From NCBI GenBank assembly GCA_903915625.1, contig CAIWTN010000208.1, forward strand, positions 1 through 50,731: 50,731 nucleotides of DNA, written 5' to 3'. Under the pieces are notes generated by a model. The model made no database searches. It was not told where the DNA came from and saw only the letters and a list, made by a program, of their open reading frames with translations. Below, piece by piece: positions 25,709 through 36,206 of this stretch. The translations under genes and the position numbers were made by a program. The stretch comes from an uncultured Pseudomonadota bacterium. GTDB taxonomy: Bacteria; Bdellovibrionota_B; Oligoflexia; Oligoflexales; CAIYRB01. Position 1 is the first letter of the stretch. Each line of letters opens with the position of its first letter.

Positions 25709-27610
25709 ATGCGCGCTCCTTTGACAATAACCTGGCTTTTGCTGATCGGCTCCATCGGTGCCGCGTCATGTCAGACCGCCAAACGCAAAGGCGGGCGAGG
25801 CGCAGGGTCGAAGCTTGCAACAGTGAGCGTCAAAGAGATCAGCACGGAAGATTACGACCGCATGGAGCTCCGCGCTTGGCCGGCGGGTGAGTCTAAAGAA
25901 GTCGGTAACTTGTTCCAAATAACGCGCGGTCAAGGCGTTATCGAAGTGCAGGTGCAGCCGCAACGTACCAGTTTTCAGCTAGAATATTTTAAAAACGATC
26001 AACTAGTGCTGAGTAGCACGGGCTGCGGAGAGGATCACACCTTTGATCTGAAACCAGGCCCAAATCTAGTGACTATTTATGTTTGCGATGCTGGCGGTGG
26101 GCGTTTCCCACCCCTTGATTTGTCCTGCGATAAAGACAGTCCCCTATATGGGCCACGCATCCTTCGTCTTTTAACTGCGCGCGAATATCAACGGACGATC
26201 ACTAGCCTTACAGGCATCACGACAGACGTCGTGAGTGACTTCCCGAAGGAGCTGCGCAGTCACGGTTTCGATAATCAAGAGGCCAATGGCTTAGTAACGG
26301 ATGCTCATGCTGAAGCCCATTATAGGGCTGCTAAAGTTGTCTCCAGCACCATGATCAAAAAACTATCCAGCTTTGTGGCGTGTGCGCAGCGCGATGCCAG
26401 TTGCGCCGGAGAGTTCATCCGTAGTTTCGGCAAAAAAGCATGGCGTGGTCCGCTTAATCAAGAAGAGTCGGCGAAGTTGTTGACCCTCTTTCAAGGCGGA
26501 GCCAATTTTGATGACGGACTGGAGCGCGTGATTCAGGGTTTACTGATGGCGCCGCGTTTTCTTTATCGTTTCGAACTTGGTGAGCTAAAAGGCTCTTATT
26601 ACGAGCTGAGCTCTTGGGAGATGGCTCAGGCCCTATCCTATATGTTCTGGGGGATGCCACCTGATGATCAGTTGATGGCCTTGGCAGATGCCGGCAAACT
26701 GACGGATAAAGCGACTATTGCTGCTGAAGCTAAGCGGCTTTGGAAAGATGCGAAAGCCAAAGAAAACCTAAATTATTTCACATCGTCTTGGCTCGGCACC
26801 GAGAGTGTGCTCGGCGTTAATAAAGATGCCATTCTCTTCCCGGCCTTCGACAGCTCACTGCGCCGCAAAGCTTACAATGAGACCAATGATTTTTTTACCC
26901 ACGTAGTGACTGACAAAAATGGCTCATTCGCCGATCTTTTTCAGTCCGAATACACCATCGGTGACGGTGCGCTTAGCTCACTTTATGATGGCGTGCCTAC
27001 GGGTGATTTTATCCGCTACCGCTCACCAGAGCGTCGCGGCCTACTAGGTCACGCTAGTATCCTAGCGACGTATGCAGGAAATGATAACTCCGAGCCAATA
27101 AAACGGGGCGTTTTTGTACTAGAGCGCCTTCTTTGCCAAGCGGTACCGCCTCCGCCACCCTCGCTTAAAATTACGCCGCCGCCGCGTGATCCAAATGCAT
27201 CTGTACGGGAGCGTTTTGCCAGTCATTCGACAAACCCATCTTGTGCCATTTGTCACACTCGGATCGATGGCATTGGGTTTGGTATGGAGGACATGGATGC
27301 TATCGGGCGATTTAAACAGAGTGACGCTGGTCGACCTGTTGACGCGAGAGGTATCGTGTTCGGTCCCGGCGGCGAGAAGTACACGTTTGAAGGTACTGCC
27401 GCACTTGGTAGATTTTTAGCCACAAGTGCTCAAGCCGAAAGCTGCATGAGCAAACAGGTTTATAGATTTGCAGCCGGGCAGGATAACGACAAAAGGATCG
27501 CCTGTGCTGTTCGTGACTTGGATTCTGCATTTGTCAGCGGTGGTAAACGCGTGTCGACGATATTCCTGCAAGTGCCAACTCTAGATGCATTCAGGCGACG
27601 CCAGCCGTAA
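25709..27610 (+). CDS. DUF1592/DUF1588-type lipoprotein (planctomycete-cytochrome-like family)
   Basis: Exported protein of 633 residues with a lipobox ending AASC (Cys21). Residues about 35-130 repeat the N-terminal beta domain of the preceding cytochrome. The rest follows the DUF1587-1595-1592-1588-1585 arrangement: ILRLLTAREYQRTI, LLMAPRFLYRFELG, WEMAQALSYMFWGMPPDDQL, RRGLLGHASILATYA, then a CAICHTRIDGIGFGMEDMDAIGRF segment in which CxxCH would bind haem. The C-terminal DUF1585 region ends near residue 630. Genes of this type are almost always paired with DUF1552 genes, as here; the biochemical role is unknown, but an oxidoreductase handling an extracellular substrate is likely. No strong SD is visible, so coupling to the upstream gene is probable. 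Confidence 0.9.
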   Translation: MRAPLTITWLLLIGSIGAASCQTAKRKGGRGAGSKLATVSVKEISTEDYDRMELRAWPAGESKEVGNLFQITRGQGVIEVQVQPQRTSFQLEYFKNDQLVLSSTGCGEDHTFDLKPGPNLVTIYVCDAGGGRFPPLDLSCDKDSPLYGPRILRLLTAREYQRTITSLTGITTDVVSDFPKELRSHGFDNQEANGLVTDAHAEAHYRAAKVVSSTMIKKLSSFVACAQRDASCAGEFIRSFGKKAWRGPLNQEESAKLLTLFQGGANFDDGLERVIQGLLMAPRFLYRFELGELKGSYYELSSWEMAQALSYMFWGMPPDDQLMALADAGKLTDKATIAAEAKRLWKDAKAKENLNYFTSSWLGTESVLGVNKDAILFPAFDSSLRRKAYNETNDFFTHVVTDKNGSFADLFQSEYTIGDGALSSLYDGVPTGDFIRYRSPERRGLLGHASILATYAGNDNSEPIKRGVFVLERLLCQAVPPPPPSLKITPPPRDPNASVRERFASHSTNPSCAICHTRIDGIGFGMEDMDAIGRFKQSDAGRPVDARGIVFGPGGEKYTFEGTAALGRFLATSAQAESCMSKQVYRFAAGQDNDKRIACAVRDLDSAFVSGGKRVSTIFLQVPTLDAFRRRQP

Positions 27611-27639
27611 ACAGGGCGACGTAAACAGGGAGAGTAGCT

Positions 27640-28944
27640 ATGGGCTCCATTTCACGCCGAGGACTATTGCGCTACGCAGGCATGACCTGCCTAGCGATTC
27701 CTTTGATGCGCACCCTGCTCGAAGAAGAAGCCTACGCCGCAACTCCAGTCCGAGCCCTTTTCGTTTATTATCCAGATGGCAATATCGCTCAGCGCTTTTT
27801 CCCGGATGGCAACGGAGCCCTGCCTGATATCACTGCACCACTCAATAGTCTACGCTCTGATATCAATTTGATTCGTGGTCTCGTTTACCGCCTCGGCGGT
27901 AGCCATGAGGCCGGAGCTGGATTTTGTCTAACCGGCACTGCCAGTGACAACCAAAGGTATTCGATCGATAATTTCCTGGGTGATAGTCTAGGTGGTAACT
28001 ACCGGCAGAAGAGTCTCTCTCTTGGTGTTGGCGCCAACTTTGAGACCGATCCAAGTAAACAAATTTCTTTTTTATCATCCGGCGCGCGAGCAGCTATTCA
28101 AGATAATCCAAAGCGCGCTTTCTATGACCTCTTCAATGCAGGAGGCCTGGAAGACCGCGCCGATCTGATGTCGGAAAAGCGCAGCGTGCTAGATTATGCG
28201 CGTGGTGAAATTCAGGGCCTGAGATACCGTCTGGGTACCACAGAACAGGCAAAACTTGCGGTTCATCTTGAGGCTCTGCGCGAGCTTGAAAGAAGGGCGG
28301 CTCAGGGATCAACCGGTGGGGTCTGTAAGAGTTCGGTAGATTGGCGTGGTCTCTCGATACCTGATCAAGAGCAGGGTTATCCAAAGTCCTTCGAGAGAAA
28401 TGAAGTGTTTGGCCAGGTGGGTCGCGTCATGATGGATATCATGGTGCAGGCTTTGGCTTGCGGTATCACTCCGGTGGGACTGCTGCAGTGGTCTCATGCC
28501 GTCAGTCCTACTACCTTAAATTTTGCGGGCGGACCGAATATAAGCCGTGGCCGTCATCACGATCTTTCACACTACGGCGGTGATATTAACGGTGTGTACG
28601 GCAATGATTTTGCCGCCTGCCAACGCTGGTACATGGAGCAACTTGCCTATTTGTTGAATCAAATGAAGGGCGTCTCCCTTGGCGATAAAAATTTGCTCGA
28701 TGCCAGCCTGGTTCTGGCGACCACGGAACTTGGCGATTCCAACGCTCATGACTTCAATGACATCGCTTGCGTGGTGGCAGGTAAAGCAGGTGGCAGCCTA
28801 AAAACGGGCCAGTCCCTGCAGTTGCAGAACAAGTCTTATAATCATTTGTTGGTCAGTTTGATCCAGGCGGCTGGCATCAACAACCCAACTTTTGGTGATC
28901 CAAATTTGGGTACCGGTCCGATCGCCGAGTTAATGGGCCGCTAA
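27640..28944 (+). CDS. DUF1552 protein with Tat-like leader
   Basis: Exported protein of 434 residues. The leader carries a twin-arginine-like SRRGLLRYAG at 5-14 and ends near AYAATP. The mature part follows DUF1552: RALFVYYPDGNIAQRFFPDG, the HEAGAGFCLTG segment, the SLGVGANFE strand, then SHYGGDIN with conserved His residues, and NAHDFNDIACVVAGKAGG near the C-terminus. The fold is thought to resemble sulfatase/alkaline-phosphatase-like DUF1501 proteins, but no activity is established. A GGGAG SD precedes the ATG. It is the third and last gene of the cytochrome-DUF1592-DUF1552 operon; the DUF1592 partner ends 30 bases upstream. Confidence 0.9.
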   Translation: MGSISRRGLLRYAGMTCLAIPLMRTLLEEEAYAATPVRALFVYYPDGNIAQRFFPDGNGALPDITAPLNSLRSDINLIRGLVYRLGGSHEAGAGFCLTGTASDNQRYSIDNFLGDSLGGNYRQKSLSLGVGANFETDPSKQISFLSSGARAAIQDNPKRAFYDLFNAGGLEDRADLMSEKRSVLDYARGEIQGLRYRLGTTEQAKLAVHLEALRELERRAAQGSTGGVCKSSVDWRGLSIPDQEQGYPKSFERNEVFGQVGRVMMDIMVQALACGITPVGLLQWSHAVSPTTLNFAGGPNISRGRHHDLSHYGGDINGVYGNDFAACQRWYMEQLAYLLNQMKGVSLGDKNLLDASLVLATTELGDSNAHDFNDIACVVAGKAGGSLKTGQSLQLQNKSYNHLLVSLIQAAGINNPTFGDPNLGTGPIAELMGR

Positions 28945-29035
28945 ACGACTGATTTTGCTTGATAATTTTCGTATTTCACCGTTACTCAAGGGACTGAGTC
29001 GGTAGTGAAAACATATTTTGATTTCGCCTCGCCGA

Positions 29036-29051
29036 TGCTATTTACGTAGCA
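29036..29051. promoter_or_regulatory. TGCTA-N6-TAGCA dyad upstream of the aminomuconate genes
   Basis: TGCTA (29036-29040) and TAGCA (29047-29051) lie 56 bases before the ATG of the RidA-type gene. A dyad with the same end sequences and an eight-base spacer sits at 35242-35259 in front of the dioxygenase genes of the same pathway. A shared operator is possible, although the spacing differs. Confidence 0.35.
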
Positions 29052-29106
29052 AATAATGGCATCAGGGCGTCGCGCCGTCTGCGCGGCCTCACAGAGGGAG
29101 ACTAAT

Positions 29107-29514
29107 ATGGCCACGGATAGCCTGACAAAACCACTTGCCGCTTATGTGCATTCACGCCGCGTCGGCTCCTTGCTGTTTATTGCCGGCCAAGGGTCACGCG
29201 ATCCCGAGACTAATGGTTACGCCGGTATTACTCGCGACGCCGCTGGCCGCGTCGCGAGTCACGATATTGAAGCGCAGGCAGCTGCTGTGTTGACCAATAT
29301 AGAGCGCGTGCTCCATAGCCAAGGCCTAGACCGCAGTCATCTCGTCGATGTGACAGTGTTCCTGACCAATATGGATGAGTTTCCACAAATGAATGCTGTG
29401 TGGAATCGCTATTTCAGCGAATCAGCAGCGCCGACGCGCACCACGGTCGCGGTCACCCGTTTACCAGGTGACAATTTTATTGAAATGAAAGCGATCGCAG
29501 CTTTCCCAAGTTGA
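29107..29514 (+). CDS. RidA-family protein, probable 2-aminomuconate deaminase
   Basis: Protein of 135 residues in the RidA/YjgF family. The fold is recognisable from GSLLFIAGQGSRD (strand and loop), the segment AAAVLTNIERVLHSQGL, VVFLTNMDEF-like strand VTVFLTNMDEFPQMN, and the C-terminal APTRTTVAVTRLP with the conserved Arg that binds the substrate carboxylate. In 2-aminophenol and kynurenine meta pathways a RidA-family enzyme removes the amino group of 2-aminomuconate to give 4-oxalocrotonate. The next gene encodes a 2-aminomuconic-semialdehyde-type dehydrogenase, which supports that role over a generic enamine deaminase. The ATG at 29107 has an AGAGGGAG SD; an upstream in-frame ATG at 29056 lacks one. 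The dehydrogenase follows eight bases after the stop. Confidence 0.82.
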   Translation: MATDSLTKPLAAYVHSRRVGSLLFIAGQGSRDPETNGYAGITRDAAGRVASHDIEAQAAAVLTNIERVLHSQGLDRSHLVDVTVFLTNMDEFPQMNAVWNRYFSESAAPTRTTVAVTRLPGDNFIEMKAIAAFPS

Positions 29515-29521
29515 GGTGTCT

Positions 29522-31003
29522 ATGCTGACTCAGCACAAAGTGCATGAATTAGTGCCGGAGAAAAAGGGTCACTTCATCAACGGTGCTTACACGCAACCTC
29601 GTGCGGGCGAGACCTTTGCCAATTTAGCCCCGGCCTACGACACGTCTTTGGGGGATGTGGCCCTGGGTAGCCGCGACGATATTGGTAGTGCTGCAGAGGC
29701 AGCGGCAGCCGCACTGAACGGTCCGTGGGGCAAGAGTACGCCTGGCGAGCGTGCACGCGTGCTGAGGCGGATCGCGGAACTTTTAAATGAACACCGTCCT
29801 GCCTTTGCTCGCTTGGAATCTTTGGATAGCGGTAAGCCCTACAGCGAGACTTTGGACGGTGATATTGCACGGTCCGTTGCCAATTTTCAGTTCTTTGCCG
29901 ACTTGTGTGCGCATCAAACCAATGCCACTTACTTCGGTGAAGACGGGACGCAGCATACCTCGCTGCGCGAGCCACTTGGCATCGTCGGCCTGATCACGCC
30001 GTGGAATTTACCACTCTATTTGGCGACGTGGAAGTTGGCGCCCGCTCTAGCTCAAGGCAACACGATTATCTTGAAGCCAGCAGAATTGACGCCTTTAACC
30101 GCGATGGCCATGGGTCATATTTTCAATGCGGCTGGCTTGCCTCCGGGTGTGGTCAATATTGTTCAGGGATTCGGCGGCGGTGGCGCCGGCGAGGCCCTGG
30201 TGACGCATCCCGATGTTAAGGCGATTTCCTTCACCGGCGAAACGACCACTGGTGAGGCCATCATGCGGGCTTCTGCCCCCATGCTGAAAAAGCTGTCTTT
30301 TGAGCTCGGTGGTAAGGGTGCGACGGTGATTTTCCCAGATGCCGATCTTGATGTTGCGGCGGCAACAGCCGCACGTGCGGCATTCCGCAATCAAGGTCAA
30401 ATCTGTCTGGCGGGATCACGTTTACTCGTCCATCGCGACGTGGCTGCTGCCGTGATTGATAAAGTTAAGGCAGCTATGCGAGCCATCAAAGTCGGCGATC
30501 CACTTGATCCAACGACAACCATGGGATCGCTGGTATCTCGTGAGCATCGCGACCGCGTGGCTGGTTTTGTCGACTACGCTCGCACCTGCCCGGGTGTTGA
30601 GATTCTTGTTGGTGGTCAGATCCCGCAGGATCACCCGCGTGGTGCTTATTTTGAGCCCACTCTGATTACTGGCGTCGACCAAAGCTCACGCTTGATTCAA
30701 GAAGAGGTCTTTGGGCCAGTGCTGACGGTGCAGATCTTTGGTGACGAGGACGAGGCGATCTCGCTCGTAAACGGCACTCAGTATGGTCTGTCGTGCTCTG
30801 TGTTCACTAAGGACATTGACCGGGCACAGCGCTTCGCCCGCCGGGTGCGGATGGGGCTAGTCTGGATCAACACCTGGTTCGCGCGCGATTTACATTCCGC
30901 TTTTGGTGGTATGAAACGCAGCGGCATCGGCCGTGAGGGTGGGCAGTATAGTTTGGATTTCTTTAGTGAGTTTAAAACGATTTCGATGGCAATGAAGGCT
31001 TAA
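29522..31003 (+). CDS. Aldehyde dehydrogenase, 2-aminomuconic/2-hydroxymuconic semialdehyde type
   Basis: NAD-dependent aldehyde dehydrogenase of 493 residues. Visible motifs are TPWNLPLYLATWKLAPALA with the catalytic Asn, the Rossmann loop ISFTGETTTGEAI, the general-base Glu in LSFELGGKGATV, the nucleophilic Cys in NQGQICLAGS near residue 294, and the C-terminal FGGMKRSGIGREGG. The segment WINTWFARDL is typical of the ALDH8/AmnC/DmpC branch that oxidises 2-amino- or 2-hydroxymuconic semialdehyde. It probably converts 2-aminomuconic semialdehyde to 2-aminomuconate, the substrate of the RidA-type enzyme just upstream. I chose the ATG at 29522 (GAGG five bases before) over a GTG at 29516. Confidence 0.88.
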   Translation: MLTQHKVHELVPEKKGHFINGAYTQPRAGETFANLAPAYDTSLGDVALGSRDDIGSAAEAAAAALNGPWGKSTPGERARVLRRIAELLNEHRPAFARLESLDSGKPYSETLDGDIARSVANFQFFADLCAHQTNATYFGEDGTQHTSLREPLGIVGLITPWNLPLYLATWKLAPALAQGNTIILKPAELTPLTAMAMGHIFNAAGLPPGVVNIVQGFGGGGAGEALVTHPDVKAISFTGETTTGEAIMRASAPMLKKLSFELGGKGATVIFPDADLDVAAATAARAAFRNQGQICLAGSRLLVHRDVAAAVIDKVKAAMRAIKVGDPLDPTTTMGSLVSREHRDRVAGFVDYARTCPGVEILVGGQIPQDHPRGAYFEPTLITGVDQSSRLIQEEVFGPVLTVQIFGDEDEAISLVNGTQYGLSCSVFTKDIDRAQRFARRVRMGLVWINTWFARDLHSAFGGMKRSGIGREGGQYSLDFFSEFKTISMAMKA

Positions 31004-31031
31004 TTCATAGGCTATTGATGGAGGCCGATAG

Positions 31032-31820
31032 ATGACTGCGACGCTCATAAAACGCAATGCCCTGGTCTGTGCGGCTTCGCAAGGGCTTGGACTTGCAACT
31101 GCTAAAGCACTCGCTGCTAGCGGGATGGACCTTTGTATTTGTGCACGCAATGAAGAACGTTTGCGAGCAGTGGCTGCTTCGCTCAGCACTGAGTATGGTG
31201 TCAAGGTCCATGCGATTGCTCTAGACCTGGCGCTGCCTGAGTCGTCGGAACGTTTGGCGCGCGAGGCTACACGCCTGCTCGGCCACGTCGATGTTTTGGT
31301 CAACAACGTCGGTGGTCCGCCACCGTCGGCGGCGGCCCAAACCACGGCATCTGCGTGGAAACAAGGATTTGAGCAGGTATTTCTTAGCTCGACCCTGTTA
31401 ACGACCGCCTTGCTGCCGGCTATGCGCGAGCGCAAATTTGGTCGGATCATCACCATTACCTCGATCAGCGTACTCGAGCCGATTGAGAATCTGGTTGTGT
31501 CTACAGCAATGCGTCTGGCTGTTACCGGCTTCACCAAGACCCTGGCTGTTGAAGTGGCCAAAGATGGTGTCACCGCTAATACCGTCCTTCCAGGTATCAT
31601 TCATACGCAGCGAATCGAGTCGCTACGTCGTGCTAAGGCAGAACGTGAAGGCACTACGCTGGAGCAGGAAATGGCGCGCAGCGAAGCCGCCATTCCGGTG
31701 GGGCGCATGGGTCGTCCGGAAGAGCTGGCGGCATTGGTTTCTTTTCTCGCATCGGAAGCGGCAAGCTATATCACTGGTGTTCATATTCCAGTAGATGGTG
31801 GTTTGCGGCGCGGATTCTAA
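31032..31820 (+). CDS. SDR-family protein lacking the catalytic Tyr-x3-Lys
   Basis: Classical-length SDR of 262 residues, last gene of the aminomuconate arm. The cofactor loop is AASQGLGLATAKAL, a variant of TGxxxGxG. The VNNVGGPPP strand end and the C-terminal VDGG are typical. At the active site the usual Y-x3-K is replaced: the segment reads NLVVSTAMRLAVTGF, with Val or Ser where Tyr is expected and Arg in place of Lys. This matches a divergent subgroup of FabG-like proteins seen in catabolic operons, whose reaction is unknown. It may be a non-oxidoreductase, or use a different residue. A GGAGG-type SD (ATGGAGG) lies 13 bases upstream. Confidence 0.85.
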   Translation: MTATLIKRNALVCAASQGLGLATAKALAASGMDLCICARNEERLRAVAASLSTEYGVKVHAIALDLALPESSERLAREATRLLGHVDVLVNNVGGPPPSAAAQTTASAWKQGFEQVFLSSTLLTTALLPAMRERKFGRIITITSISVLEPIENLVVSTAMRLAVTGFTKTLAVEVAKDGVTANTVLPGIIHTQRIESLRRAKAEREGTTLEQEMARSEAAIPVGRMGRPEELAALVSFLASEAASYITGVHIPVDGGLRRGF

Positions 31821-31899
31821 CTGTCGGATGTTTTACTGATCTGAGCTGATGGCTTCCTGGCGCTGCCTAGGTGACGTTATGTTTTGTTAGTCCGAGATT

Positions 31900-33294
31900 T
31901 TACGGGAATAAAACACTTGGGCTTATGGAAGTCATCTTCTCCATCGCATCTATCATGTAGGGTAAATTGCCATCCATTTTTAGTTGGTCATCTGTCGACA
32001 GTAGGGGCCTGATTTTTTCAGCCATTAAACGTATGTTATCCATGCTTTTTTTAGCCGAAAAATCTGCTACTAGCCTAGCGTAATCAGCTGCCAGCCCAAC
32101 ATTTAACTTAGGTGAATTTGCAAACGTTTTAGCTAATCGGTGCGTCGTGTAGGCGGTCGTCGGGGGCCATTTTAGGATCTGATCCATGCCGTAAGGTATA
32201 AATTGCCAGAGCTGCGTCGCTGGGCTGAAGTAAATATAATAGTTATTGCGGTTGCTGGTTGCTCCGTCGCCATGTGCAAGTAGATGTTCCATTAAATAAT
32301 ATTGGCGGAATTTCTTAAGATCGACAAACGCTGCAATTGCCGATACGTCTGCATCTGTCAGTTGTTTGGGATCTTTATCGAGAGCCTGGGTGAAGTTTTT
32401 ATAAACTGACGTCGAGAAATTTTTCCTCAATTCACTTTGATCTGGGAATTTGACATCGAAAACCGTAGCGCTCTCTGCATCACTATAGAAATCGGCGTGG
32501 CGTCCCGTCATATTGCCGGTCCAATCCCCTTCAGCCATGATCCCTTTGCCTTCGGAACCAGGGAAGGCGTGGCGGACAAAGTTTTCATCGAGCGGCTCTA
32601 CGTTAACATAGAGGCCAACGTAGGTGTTATTTACACACACTTTGGTGAAATTACAGCGCGGAGCTGGATAGCCTAGTCCTCTCATTGTTTGATAGCCGAA
32701 ACACTGTCTGATGTAGGATTTGTCCTGAACCACATTATTCAGCACAAGTGATTCGGCTGCCTCGATTTCAAATGCACGATCGGTAAATAATGAGCTTCGT
32801 CCGTCACTCTTGTCTTTTTCTATTTTTAGGCCGGGTTTGACCTTACTCAAGGATCCGCAGATGCTTTTTTTCTTAAGTTTAACCGCCCCGATGAGAAGTC
32901 CATCGAGAATCAGGGAGCCTTTGAATTTTGAGTAAGAAAATGTGGGATCAATCGTGCAGGTTTTCGGTGGTTCCTGGTTACGGAGGGTCTCCCAATCGGC
33001 AACGTTCATATCGATGCTAATACTATGAACTTCACCGTTGACGTATAGGCTCTTAGCTATTTTTTCTGCTTCAATGTCACCGCTGACTATGGGTTGCTGG
33101 CAGGGATTTGCCGTCGTATCAACCGCGGCGACTTTAGATGTAATTGAGCCTGATTTATGTCCAGACGTTTTACAATTCGTGACCAACGTAGCTGTGCACA
33201 TCAGTAAAAACATCGAACCGACGGTGGTGATGCCGCGATAGTCTGCCGATCGGTAGTTGCAGTGCCGCAATTCACGCTCAGACAGAAAAGGCAT
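31900..33294 (-). CDS. CotH-family lipoprotein
   Basis: Exported protein of 464 residues related to spore-coat kinase CotH. A hydrophobic segment at about 28-40 ends in a lipobox-like VTNC. CotH-type signatures include the strand VHSISIDMNVADW, the LKIEKDKSDGRSSLF segment with its Lys and Asp, LVLNNVVQDKSYIRQ, the VGLYVNVEPLDENFVRHAF segment, and SNRNNYYIYFSPATQLWQFIPYGMDQIL. CotH proteins are atypical protein kinases or related beta-rich phosphotransferases; here the partner is unknown. The ATG at 33294 has an AAAGGA SD and gives a long n-region; a later ATG at 33213 would give a compact signal peptide but has no SD. It sits between the two arms of the aminophenol module and is probably independent of it. 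Confidence 0.82.
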   Translation of the reverse strand: MPFLSERELRHCNYRSADYRGITTVGSMFLLMCTATLVTNCKTSGHKSGSITSKVAAVDTTANPCQQPIVSGDIEAEKIAKSLYVNGEVHSISIDMNVADWETLRNQEPPKTCTIDPTFSYSKFKGSLILDGLLIGAVKLKKKSICGSLSKVKPGLKIEKDKSDGRSSLFTDRAFEIEAAESLVLNNVVQDKSYIRQCFGYQTMRGLGYPAPRCNFTKVCVNNTYVGLYVNVEPLDENFVRHAFPGSEGKGIMAEGDWTGNMTGRHADFYSDAESATVFDVKFPDQSELRKNFSTSVYKNFTQALDKDPKQLTDADVSAIAAFVDLKKFRQYYLMEHLLAHGDGATSNRNNYYIYFSPATQLWQFIPYGMDQILKWPPTTAYTTHRLAKTFANSPKLNVGLAADYARLVADFSAKKSMDNIRLMAEKIRPLLSTDDQLKMDGNLPYMIDAMEKMTSISPSVLFP

Positions 33295-33372
33295 CTATGT
33301 TTCCTTTCGGCGCAAAGAACTGTTGATATCTGATTAAATGATATCATTAGTTCCGTGTTTGCCGTAGGTCCA

Positions 33373-35259
<1,887 letters not shown>

Positions 35260-35301
35260 CTTTAGTCGAATACACTTCTGTCCTCAGGGGCGCCCGCTAC
35301 C

Positions 35302-36192
35302 ATGCCTGACCAGGGGTCTCATGTGCCGAAGATCGATATCACGGAAACTGGGGATATTAGGAACACCGGACATGGTGCAGTGACCTATTTTCTCATCTCA
35401 ATCACAGTGGCTCTACTCACTGTGGTGATCCCCGGCTGCCGTACGGCACAGAAAGATGAGAGGTCTGCTACCAGAGGTGTATCCGTCGGCTTTGCCGGCT
35501 CTTTGTCCGGTCTTTATTATCCGGGCTACATCCGCGCATTTGATCGCACGGAAGGCCCATGCCCAGACACTGCTCTGCCGGGAGCTTGCTGGGCAGAGGT
35601 CGCCAAAAACACCGGACCTGAGATGTCGCAGTTTGGCCTCAAAGTCAGATTTATGAGTAAGGATGCTAAAACTCCGTCTGAGCTCCTACTCAATCTTGAG
35701 ACGGGCGAGATCGCGGAGCTCGGTCAATCGCGGGTGTGGAAGGCCCCGCAGCAGGGCGGAAATTTTTACGAATATACGGCAAAGCTGCAGGCGATGATTG
35801 ACACGTTAGCTAAGTCAAAAACAGTTTTCCCGATTGAATACGTCGCCGGTGTTTTAGAGACTTTGAATGAATCGACTGATTTCGAAGGTGTACGGGCTGA
35901 ATCGTATTACTCTACGTTTCTACGCGGACAGCCTAACAAGTTGATGGTCGACTATAAGGCGAAGGAGTCGCGCGAACTTGTCCTGCAATTCTGGACGAAG
36001 AAAAAGCTCCTCAGCGAAAAGCGGACTTCAGTTGAGAAAGGCACGGTCAGGATCACAGCTGAGGTAGATATCCCTGCCGAAGTACCAGAGGGTATTCACG
36101 CACGAATTCTGGTGAGCTTAGTAGTAAAAGGAGGATCAGCTGCCAAAGCTATCGCTGCGATGGAGATATTACCCGTGTTCAGCAGGCCTTGA
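35302..36192 (+). CDS. Lipoprotein of unknown function
   Basis: Exported lipoprotein of 296 residues. The n-region is long (about 26 residues), then a hydrophobic stretch leads to a lipobox ending IPGC (Cys46). The mature part has two Cys residues in a loop near 87-95, a central segment with YTAKLQAMIDTLAKSK that looks helical, and a beta-rich C-terminal half. I do not recognise a family. An AGGGGC lies upstream of the ATG. The stop lies 15 bases from that of znuB on the other strand, so the two converge. Confidence 0.7.
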   Translation: MPDQGSHVPKIDITETGDIRNTGHGAVTYFLISITVALLTVVIPGCRTAQKDERSATRGVSVGFAGSLSGLYYPGYIRAFDRTEGPCPDTALPGACWAEVAKNTGPEMSQFGLKVRFMSKDAKTPSELLLNLETGEIAELGQSRVWKAPQQGGNFYEYTAKLQAMIDTLAKSKTVFPIEYVAGVLETLNESTDFEGVRAESYYSTFLRGQPNKLMVDYKAKESRELVLQFWTKKKLLSEKRTSVEKGTVRITAEVDIPAEVPEGIHARILVSLVVKGGSAAKAIAAMEILPVFSRP

Positions 36193-36206
36193 AGCCTTCG
36201 ATTTAC

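Noticed and set aside
31900-33294. CotH-type gene as part of the aminophenol pathway
   Set aside because: It has its own ribosome site, is exported, and belongs to an unrelated family; position between the arms is not enough to link it.
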